Shown: one piece after another, positions 37,081-46,900 of the stretch
How the letters are laid out: every line of letters starts with the position of its first letter
Position numbering within the stretch: the stretch's first letter is position 1
Assembly (NCBI RefSeq): GCF_037975245.1
Contig: NC_092578.1
Span: 12,878,321 to 12,942,320, forward strand
From: Apostichopus japonicus
Taxonomy: Eukaryota > Echinodermata > Holothuroidea > Aspidochirotida > Stichopodidae
Direction: 5' to 3'
DNA: 64,000 nucleotides
Notes under the pieces: generated by a model
The model's input: the letters and a program-made list of their open reading frames with translations, nothing else
Told to the model about the DNA's origin: nothing
Databases searched by the model: none
Made by a program: the position numbers and the translations under genes

Positions 37081-37549
37081 TGGTGGCATACTCCTATTAG
37101 AGTCTATATCCATCTGCTCGATTGTTCTTCTTCAGGAAAAGTGCCAAAAAGCAGCAGGAGAACATCTTTTGTGACCTGTTATCAATCATGATCTAGTTTT
37201 TTGTGGCTTGCATGTTGAAGAGCATGAATGGAAGTACATGTGGTGAGAAAATTGGGTCAATTGAGGCAATTTTAGACCCCTTTAGGCCTCCCGGGAGTAG
37301 CGTAGGAAATTTGTTTACCACTGAGTGAAGAGGTTTGTTTACAAGTGACGAAAACTTCCATCTCGGATAGCAAAAAATCTACATGGTCATGGTACGGAAA
37401 ATTGATGGTGCCATGAAAGGCCAACTTGTCAGCTATCCGGTGATGGGTAGCGTTTAGCTAGTGAAAACTTCTATCTAGACTTAGAGACCACATTACTTTT
37501 GGGATTTAGTGTGTAAGTCAATGGGGCATTTAATGGGCGTATGCTACCA
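37081..37549. mobile_element. MITE with TA target duplication (Tc1/mariner-like), 469 bp
   Basis: The block starts TGGTGGCATAC and ends GTATGCTACCA, an inverted repeat of 11 bp with one mismatch. It is bounded by TA at 37,079-37,080 and 37,550-37,551. The intact units read cacatataacctgcg across this point, so the insertion site is known. TA duplications are typical of Tc1/mariner-type elements. No coding capacity. Confidence 0.72.
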
Positions 37550-37554
37550 TATTA

Positions 37555-37584
37555 CCTGCGACCATAGAAATTGATACCTGCGAC
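37555..37584. repeat. Two CCTGCGAC copies flanking 14 bp: possible hAT excision footprint
   Basis: CCTGCGAC occurs at 37,555-37,562 and 37,577-37,584 with catagaaattgata between. Copies 1-3 carry a 1.4-kb hAT-like element between the same two 8-mers. The simplest readings are excision leaving a filler footprint, or extreme internal deletion. Confidence 0.6.
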
Positions 37585-37628
37585 CCATCTTTGGACGCCA
37601 ACAATCTGGTCACAACGCACGCGTACGG

Positions 37629-38504
37629 TCAGCCAGTTGGGACAATTTCCTAATGCTAATTAATGACCTCTCTAAACTGTACTCCAATATCATGCTCTCA
37701 AAGCACTGGTATCGACAGTACAAACCATGAGCGGCGATCATGGGGGTGTTGGTGGGGACAGCGGGACGCGTCCCCACCAACTTTTTTCAGTGGTGGGGAC
37801 ATGATATACCGTGTCCCCACCAATGTGTCTTGACCAAACGCTGCATTGCAAATTTCCCTGTATTGAACTTTGGCGCAGTTTCATCCAGCATTGTGCAAAT
37901 GACATGCAGCAGTTCTCACTTTATTATATTTATCCACAGTTGTTAAATTTTGGAAGGAAATCGCATTTGCGGCAGTCTATAATTGTTTCTGGGAGAGGAC
38001 CCAGACCCATCGTATACAAAAGTCTACTTGGATTATTTGTCCCCTGATTTTTTTTTCTGCAGAGGCCATGTGTTTCCCCCAACTTAAATTTCTAAGCCAT
38101 GAGAACTCAAATTTAAGGAGGTTTTGGAGCATTATTGGGTCTGGGAAGTGTTATTTCCGGCGATCTGGGAGGTTGCCCTATATTTGCCATAAAAATTCTT
38201 GTACGCTACGCGCGAACCAATGGTCGCGCTCCGCTTAGATAGTATCAGAGAACAGATACGCGTCCCCACCATTATCCAAGACCGATCTGCGCCCATGAGA
38301 CAAGCGCGAACAATTTGGGTGATGTATTTGCTACGCGCCTGCACCCAGGCAAATGCCCCCCCCTGGTACAAACGCCCCTGGTACAAACAGTTTCTAACCT
38401 TGATCAGATAGAAACCTGATATTCATACTGCTCGTACTGACAATACGAGTACTCTAAAAGCGAGACATAACACTAAAGTATAGAAAAAATTGTCCCAACT
38501 GGGT
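37629..38504. mobile_element. TIR element with perfect 16-bp ends, TSD ~CGTACGG (copy 4 only)
   Basis: ccagttgggacaattt at 37,633-37,648 has its exact complement at 38,487-38,502. CGTACGG flanks the block at 37,622-37,628 and 38,505-38,511, while the intact units have it once (gcgtacggttttcag). The 7-8-bp duplication is hAT-like. Inside are GTGGGGAC/GTCCCCAC inverted motifs and the motif gcgctccgcttagatagt, which is shared with the MITEs at 2494 and 45,308. No transposase seen. Confidence 0.78.
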
Positions 38505-40008
38505 CGTACGGTTTTCAGACTGATGAATATGCATTGTGAGGGATTTCTTGGGGGTTCCCCCAAAATCAAAACCCCAGCTGAAAGTCACACTATTCAAAGT
38601 CATAGTCCTTGTGAGGATTAAAAAGGACCCGTTACAGAAGAAAATGAGCGCAGCGAGACTGTAAATATAGGAAGCATCGTAAGCAACATTTGGAAAGTTT
38701 AGAGTATGTAATGAGAATTGCTCGCCTTCAGTGTGAGTTTATTGTTCGGACGTTTTGCATTTAGATCAGGTATTTTGTTTAATTTTTCAAATGTATGGGT
38801 AGTTATCTGCATTGCACAGACCAGATCCGCGAAAAAAATTATCTCAAAACTATGTGTGGCCTGGACCAGGATATTGTGTAAAATACTATGCTTCGGTAGA
38901 TTCTACGCTATGGCACAGGCAGTATTAATATTTTACGCAGAAAGACGAGAGTCTGTGTTTTGGTACAGCTTATAAATACCTTGACGGTTTGAGTGAATGC
39001 CTTTCCGCCTGAATATACATGTGCTTGTTATAAATCACTATTATTATAATTACACTGAAGACACATTTGTAATGACTAACCATAGACCTAGACTGACATG
39101 CATACTGTGTCAAAATTTGATAACTTTGTCATTTTATGCTAAGACTTTTGATGATTCAAAGTATTTCCTTGAAGTATAATTAAGCATGGTATATATTACA
39201 GTGCTTATTATAACATAAGTATGCACTAAACTAGATAGTTGTTCAATAGCAATAATAACAAGATACAAGATTAACTCTTTTTGTGCTATAAAGAGAGGAG
39301 AGCTGGGCATGGATAAAATATGCCCAAATATTAATTCCCTGAATGTCAGGACAGTAAGAAGGAAAGACAAGCCATCATCAAAGTACAGGTAAGGTACTGT
39401 ATATGCACTGATACAGTGATTTTGGCCCAACCTTAATCAATCTACAAAATGAAGCCAATTAAAGACTATTAAACACAGATGGAGTCCTAATGAAAATATG
39501 TGGTGTTTACTCCTAGTTATGGACACAACAACAGATTGAGGAAATATCACCATACAGTTCTGTCTCAGCTTTTCTTATAATTTTTCTATGTATAATATGA
39601 TTTGGCAGTAACTTTGTTAGAGGCCGTCTGATAATTCTACCGCATTCTACTCATTTCAATTGCCTGCATCACATTATGTACTGAAACGGTCTTTACTGAA
39701 ACAGTGCTGCTCTTTTGGTCTGTTCCTCTACCGCACCCAGTCAGACTCAGGATATCTTCCTACCCCCTCCCTATTCCCTCCCCTCTGCCCTCTCCTTTTC
39801 CTGTCCTTTCCTCACACTCACAAAGTAAAGATTAAAATACCAAGTTCTGGTGTTCAAAGTAGAAACTGATAGATTAGAATCGAATTTTTTTACAGATTCC
39901 ATCTAGTCAATTTCTCTTTGAGTTTGGCCCCCAAGCGCAGTACTGGACAAATCCAACTGGAACTGCTTAAGGATAGCTGTTCGATTTCAATTCAATTTCA
40001 ATTTCTTT

Positions 40009-40870
40009 ATTCCAGTATAAATTATAAAATTTATAAATAGGACACATAAAAATGATACATAAAAGACGTAAACATGTACAAAAATGAAAGCATGAACAAA
40101 AACAAGAAATAAGATAGAGGATTAGAAGTTTTGAAGATTAAAGATTAAAAGGATTATAACAGAGATTCTAAGAACCCATTTTGAATATAAATGGCTGCTC
40201 TGTAGATAAATGAGTTCTTAAAAAGCATAATTGTAAAAGATGGCAAGATAGTAGGATTACGTAGATTGTACTTGCTGGTTCTATTGCACAGAGAGATCAA
40301 CTCTGAGTGAAGTGGGTGATCTTTAGAACTATGTATATTCTTAGCTAGTCTTATGAATTCATATTTAGCAGCAGTGTTTACTTTACCAACAAGGCTTTCA
40401 TAGTCGAGAATAAATATTTTTGAGCAGTATTTCAAGAAACTTCTAATTCTTTTCTTGTCCTTTTCAAGTAGAAAGTGATACCAGACAGGAACTGCATACA
40501 CAATCACTGGCAGAATTGATGAGCTGAAAACCTTATCTCTTACATTAGAATGAAAATAAGGAGTAATGTATGCCAACGTTGATACAATATAATACACCTT
40601 AGACATCGATTTAGATATATGTTTAGTAAAGGTTAACTTGGCGTCAATATCAACTCCTAAGTACATAGTATGAGATACGCGCTCAACAATGGAGCCTTGA
40701 ACATAAGTTTTCTGATCCCTGGTCTGAATGAGACCTTGATGTTTAATGTTAATGTTTTCAAAAATTATTTCTTTAGATTTCTTTGGATTAAGTAAGGGGT
40801 TCTTCTGCTCACACATCGTAACGTAGCTATATAATATAGCTAAACCAACTGCGAGGTAACGGCTCGTCCA
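40009..40870 (-). mobile_element. 5'-truncated LINE fragment upstream of PGAP3
   Basis: A minus-oriented LINE whose 3' end shows an ATTGAA-type tail (complement of ttcaattcaatttcaatttc at 40,009-40,028). It encodes only the C-terminal part of a reverse transcriptase related to the element at 26,070-28,860. The 5' truncation point is near 40,850-40,870. The stretch 39,894-40,008 between the array edge and this element is unassigned. Confidence 0.88.
40154..40816 (-). pseudogene. LINE reverse transcriptase C-terminal fragment
   Basis: A 220-codon uninterrupted frame matches the C-terminal tail of the LINE in array copy 3. Shared strings are AVPVWYHF, VNTAAK-EF, KDHPLH, LRNP and NSFIYRAAIYIQ. 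The YLGVDIDAKLTF block typical of the region after the RT palm is present. The catalytic YADD region is not included. The frame has no stop, so this fragment is younger or less decayed than its length suggests, but it cannot be active. Confidence 0.92.
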
Positions 40871-40992
40871 AGAGTGATTTTAAAGAATTATGAGTTATGT
40901 ATTTGTCTTCATCAAATGAACTCTGCTATATAGTAAAATTTTGTTGTTTTACTTTTTCAACATTTCCTCCTGTTGTACAGAGGGACAACAAT

Positions 40993-43900
40993 ATGAGAGC
41001 TGGACACAGTTGCTGCTGCTGGATTGTCTCCTTTCTTCTGCTGATCCCATTCGCAACCTCTTCATCTGGAGATGCATCTGAAACTTTTAAGGATCATTTC
41101 AGGTTATGTCGGAATGACCATTGCAGCAGTTTATTCATGGTCAACGAGTTTGAGAAAGTTCAGCCATTTTACTTGCGGTTGCTAGGGTGGGACTGTATCG
41201 AGGAATGTAAGCACATCAGTATGTGGCAAACTGTTGAGAATCTCCAGCAGAAAAATTTGGAAATACCTCAATTTTTTGGAAAGGTTGGTAATGGTGCTCT
41301 TTTTAATGTGTTCATTAAAGTGTTTCTTGATATGTGAAGTTTTAAGCCTTTGATTTTGAGTTGGAAGTAAACGGCTTAACTTTGATCTAAATATTCTGAA
41401 ACTCTCTGTCAAGAGGTGTCAAGGAGCTTGAAATATTTCAAAGTTCAGATACAGCAGTTACTTTAGATGAGTTGAAGTTTCAAAATTACTATCTTAGACG
41501 TTATATTCATAATAGGTCCTGTGAATCAGATATTACTTATTGGTAAGCTGTATTAACCCCAGATATGCTAGATTTTCAAAATATGGTCACCTTTGGTCAA
41601 AGTTCTTATACTATTTTAAATTCCACCTTGGAGTAATTTACCTCAAGGAGACATTCAGTCATCTTGTGTGTTCATTTAGAATGTATGACAATAATTTAGC
41701 GGGTAAACACCTCCAGGAAAGTGCTTACTGAAAACTTCTAGCAATTATAGCGTGCTATAATTTGGGGCCTACATACAGACTACCTTTAAGTGCCGAAGCA
41801 TCGCTTGATGGTTGAAAAGTTTGAAAAATTAAGTGAAAACTACCAAGATTGTCAAAGAACTTCAGAAATAAGCCACTCAAATAATTCAAAACTGCCAAGC
41901 AAATGCTTGAAAGTCTATTTTAAATTTTATTGAAGCTTTGTGGCCAAGCATATATAGTATATATATTGTGTTACCATATATGGTCCCTGTAAAGAATACA
42001 GTATCACAGACTGTATATTCAGTTGTCAAACAGAATAAGTAATTGTTGAACAGGATATTATACAATAATAATTTGTAGCCTTTCTTCTCTTTTCTCTTGG
42101 CTCATTGTGTAAACAATGCATTCCTTTTTTTTGCTTGTTTATTATCAGTGGCCATTCCTCAGGATAATTGGTATCCAGGAGCCCGCATCCATGCTCTTCT
42201 CTCTCCTAAATGGCTTTGGACATCTATATATGATCCGGAAGCTCAGAAGTCAAGTTCCAAGGAATGCACCCATGTATTATGCTTGGCACATTTATAGCTT
42301 GGTAAGTACAATTAAAAATGTTTGGTGTCTTCGCAACAAGCCACAGATTTCAAAAATCCCTTAACCCCCTTCGGCCCTTCCCACCCCTTCTTCACATCCA
42401 TTGACCTTTGTGGGAGTTCCAATGTTCAGGTTCTCAACCTGTCTGGTTGTTGACAGGTGATTTTGCTCATTAGTTTCTTTACAAACTTTAACTTGAAATG
42501 TAAACATAAATACATACCTGTAAGGTAAACTGTTACTCATATTAATATATAGATAGGCACTGTATTATGATTACTAAACCAATTAATTCAGAGTTGTACT
42601 GCATAGGGCATGTAGGTTATTCTGATTGGAAGGTGTTTTTTTGTTTGCAAAAAAACCCTCTAATAGTTGTTTTGTCACCTTCCTTTGCTTTAGTTTAAAT
42701 CAACCAAAACGATTAATATTTGTACCAATACTGTAAATGTTTTGTAGAGTCTACCAATTTCCTTTTTATGTTATTTATTCTTGAAATTTAGTGACCAAAT
42801 TCAAACTCTGCAGTCATACTAAATTATGTGTTACTTCGGTGTGTACAAATTTCAGTATATATATATATTTTTTATGTCCTCTAATCTGAATTTCTTCCAG
42901 ATATCAATGCATGCCTGGTTTTGGTCAACTATCTTCCATACTCGAGATACTATTTTTACAGAGGTTTGCATCTTTACCTTGATTTCTGTCACTTTTCACA
43001 AAAATTATGTGTTAAACTTTGTTTCCTGTTCACAGAGTTGTGAAAACGTGCAATATTTTGTGTCCACTTTGTAGGATACTGTGGGTAGTTTTAATTTTCA
43101 AGCCTTCCTCTTTTCACCCTGTCTCTCCTCCAATGCCAAAGAAATGAAGAAGATATATAAGAAATAAATAGAAAACTGCAACTATGTGAGAACATACACA
43201 ACTGAAAGAACAACTGATGTATGGTTTCATGTAAAACTGATTCACATTAAAAGGTAGACGCATATGTAAGTATCTGATGGGTAACTGATGGGTATCTGAT
43301 GGGTGTATATGTACTGGTATGTGTTTCACACTTAATCATTCCTTCCACATTGCATTTTATGTAGTGGTTGTCATCTAAACTAATCTAAAGGGAAAATATG
43401 ATTTATGGGTCAAAGATGCTAGTTTGTACGGACTGGATCATGTTGGGGATGGGGGAGGGTGGGGGAGGGGTGGGTCATGTCACACCCTTCAATTCTGTTC
43501 AAGATATCTTTACATAATCCATTTCTTCACTACTGTACCTTTTTGTACATGTAATTAACAGAGCAGTTTATCGTTATTTCTTTGCAGAAAATGGATTACT
43601 TTTCTGCCTTTTCCTTGAATTTGTCTGGGATTTTTATGATAAGTTGGAGGTAAGTACAATCTTTAGTTGTACCATGAAAACTGCCAAAGACCTGAGTATT
43701 TCATGCATACCTGGAAAACAGGAGAAGTCTGGAAAAAAGTACGAAAAAAAGGAAAAGCTACTTTTCTAGGCTTTGAAAGTCCTAGAATTTCGAAGTGTTA
43801 ACTGGAAAAGTAAGGAAAAACGATTTGAACGTGTCTCATATGAAATGAAATATGCCAGCAAAGATGTGAGACAAAGTTAACAGCATAAATCAAACTGTGG

Positions 43901-46900
43901 TGACTAGTTATAGCTTCAACATGTCATGTTGGGGATTCACAGCTCTTTGAATGACCACCTCACCAAAAATCAATAAAAACTTATCAGCATACATTTTGCA
44001 AGGGGTCACAGTTAGGGTTAGGGTTGCTAAAGGAAGCCTAATATGAGGTCATCATTAATGTTTAAGGCTTGATAGTAAGCCAGAGACATGTTTGATCTTG
44101 AAGAAATCTGGAATTTCATTTGTTTAAAAGTGTAGGAATCATGTATACAGTCAACAAAGTTCTGCTTGTGATATAAAAATGCAGTATAGGCTCCAAATTA
44201 TAGCACGCTCTAAGTTTTGTGCTTGAAGTTTTCAAAAAGTACTTTCCTGGAGGTCTTTCCTCTCCAAATTGTTCTCAGACAGTTTAAAGGTACACACAAG
44301 ATAACTGAATGTCCCAGTGAGGAAATTTCCTCAAAGGTTGTAATAAAAACAGTTTAAGAATTTTGACCAAAGGTGACCATATATGAATATCTAGCATATT
44401 TGGGGCCAATACAGCGTGTACCTTTAAGTTGTTCTTGTTGTCATATTGTGGTGAAGAAAGCAGACGTCTAACAAATGCAGTGATCACTCTTCAGAAATTA
44501 ACGATACTTGTTTGAAACCACACCCGGATCAAGAGTCTCTTCAAAATGTTTGTTGTGGAGTGTCTTCCATGATTTCTGGAGTGCAAATTTGAAAATGAGG
44601 TTTGTTTTCTGTTCTTTCCATGATTTTTCACAAAGAATTGTGGTTCTCTTTGTATTTGAAGGTCCATAGCACTGCGTAACCATGGCGATATTAACTTGAA
44701 AGTAGTACTTGGGTCTGCTGCTGGTCTGGTTTTAATATTCTGGAGGCATGTCAGCTATCTGAGCCGGTTGAAGAGATTTGATTATGGGTACAACATGAAA
44801 GTTAACCTACTTATGGGTAAGGAGCTAACCCATATTTTTAAACAGCTGGGCTATAACCTTATGATTTTTAGTAATTTTGTAATTAAGATTACGAATTTAA
44901 AAAATCCCTTTATAGTAATAGAAGTTTAGGGTTAAGCGAGGTTGTAATGACTTCCCTTGTAGACTTTTTGTCATAACAAAGGTTGCTGCATTCAGGCGCG
45001 GCGGAACGGAAAAATTATTGGGGGGCTAATGTGTGGAGACCATCTAAGCGGAGCGCCACCATCGGTTGGCGCGGAGCGTACAAGAAAATTTTGGGTTTTT
45101 CAAACCCCCAGATGGCCGGAAACGGCACTTCCCGAGTGTTTTATGCTGCGAATACCTAGCCCTAAAACATGGGTCTCAAGCCTGCAATTTCTCAGATTGC
45201 ACGTAAAAGTCTGTAAAAACATTGTAATTTGTATATTCGATAATGTTTTAAGAGAGTAGCTATTACTCGTAGTGTACTCGCAAAGACGTTTTTGAGTGTA
45301 GTAAGGGCAGTGGCGGAGCTAGGGGTATTGGTCAGGGGGGGGGCAAGAATGGTCTGTAGGGGCGCTTTCGACACTATCTAAGAGGAGCGCCACCACAGGT
45401 TGGCGCGGAGCGTACAGAAATTTTTGGAGTAAAGATACTCCCTAGATTGCAGGAAATGACCCTTTCTGGGCCTTGCTAATTTTCAGATAAACAGTGAATA
45501 AATAGGTGTCGTCTCCATTTTGTCGGAAAATTACACCAACAGAATATGAAAAATGTCAATAGGTATATGAGAGCGCAATAAAATAGTCAATAATCGCGAA
45601 TAAGTAAAAAGTAGTGCTGAAAAGGGCGCCAGCAGTCCATTTGAGTCCGTCAGGGGGGGGGGGCATCCGCCCCCTGACTGTATATATGGACGCTCCTTCA
45701 CCAAGTAAGGGGATGTTTGAGAACTGGCTGAAATGAGGCAAGTCATTGGCCTAAGACGAAGTTGTGTTACGCTTACCGGTACTCACACTCACTGCTTCCA
45801 CTTTTCACGGGGCGTGAAGACGCGGTTGGGGTGACAATGTGGTCTATAGCCAGGGGACGGGCCGAGGGTCCCCCAGCATTTACTAAAATTATTACACCTA
45901 TATAGTATACATGTGCATCGGACAGATCGACAAATATGCATTGAAAAATGGGCAGATGCATGTTTCGGAGCCTTGGTAAATATTGGGGGGGGCTTATCAC
46001 GCATTTGCCCCCTCAACTTTTTCATTGGGGGGGCTGGGCCCCCCAAGCCCCCCCCCCCCCCGGTTCCACCGCCACTGGCTGCATTAAATCAGCCATTATT
46101 ATTATAAACAAAAATTCTTACTATTTTCTCACTTTGAAACATTTTAGACTCCAATTGTTGCTGTTTTGAACTCAGGCATACATGTCTGGATTCCTTATTT
46201 GATATGTGGGCGGAATTCATGATACTTCAAAGTTCAATTCTTGCCTCAAATTTGTATATTTCTAATTTAAGGTTTTATTCTGTTATATTTTAGCCAATAT
46301 TATGAACATTTGAAAGTCTCTCTAAGAGTACAAATTTGCAAACAGCAATGCTACAGACAGACTATAAGCAGCTTGTTGTATTAATTAATAAACTCATATT
46401 ATCCTAATGCACTTTCCACTACCCTCAATCATTTTTCAAACTTGTTTAAGTACATTGTTCCATGCCCCCTGGTTAATCACTAATAGACAATATGTTTAGA
46501 TCAGATTACTTGTTTAAGTACATTGTTCCATGCCCCCTGGTTAATCACTAATAGACAATATGTTTAGATCAGATTACTTGTTGAAGTACATTGTTCCATG
46601 CCCCCTGGTTAATCACTAATAGACAATATGTTTAGATCAGATTACTTGTTGAAGTACATTGTTCCTTGCCCCCTGGTAATAAGTTAATCACTAATAGACA
46701 ATAGAACACTCTTAATGCCATAGTTCCATATGCAAGTAGATTGGGTGGCATGTGCTAGGTTAAGATCAGAATACTTGTTTAAGTACATTGTTCCATGCCC
46801 CCTGGTATTAAGTTAATCACTAATAGACAATAGAACACTTTTAATGCTGTAGTTCCACATGCAAGTAGACTGGGTGGCATGTGCTAGGTTTCGAGCAGAT

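Larger units (their letters stand above)
1..39893. repeat. Tandem array of a ~9.8-kb unit (3 full copies plus 1 degenerate copy)
   Basis: The sequence starting with tggtaaagctgactattccg at 1 recurs at 11,916, 21,712 and 34,323, and the copies stay collinear from there. Spacings are 11,915, 9,796 and 12,611 bp. After subtracting copy-specific insertions (about 2.16 kb in copy 1 and 2.8 kb in copy 3) they converge on about 9.8 kb. Homology ends near 39,893, inside a stretch that corresponds to about 10,707 in copy 1. By eye copies 2 and 3 are the closest pair. They share a 9-bp deletion (after 20,258 and 32,868) that copies 1 (near 10,450) and 4 (near 39,640) lack. The left edge of the array lies outside the window. 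A collapsed or expanded assembly of a real repeat cannot be excluded from sequence alone. Confidence 0.93.
34323..39893. repeat. Degenerate array unit copy 4
   Basis: Unit homology runs from 34,323 to about 34,598, stops, and resumes near 36,661 at a point equivalent to 6971 in copy 1. So about 6.7 kb of unit sequence is missing and replaced by transposon debris. About 420 bp is also lost near 36,986, removing the left half of the TIR MITE. Two further TIR elements (37,081-37,549 and 37,629-38,504) are inserted. Homology finally ends at about 39,893. Copy 4 is visibly more diverged than copies 1-3. Confidence 0.88.

Noticed and set aside
44010..44025. Telomere-like ttagggttaggg in PGAP3 intron 4
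   Set aside because: Only two repeats, expected by chance.
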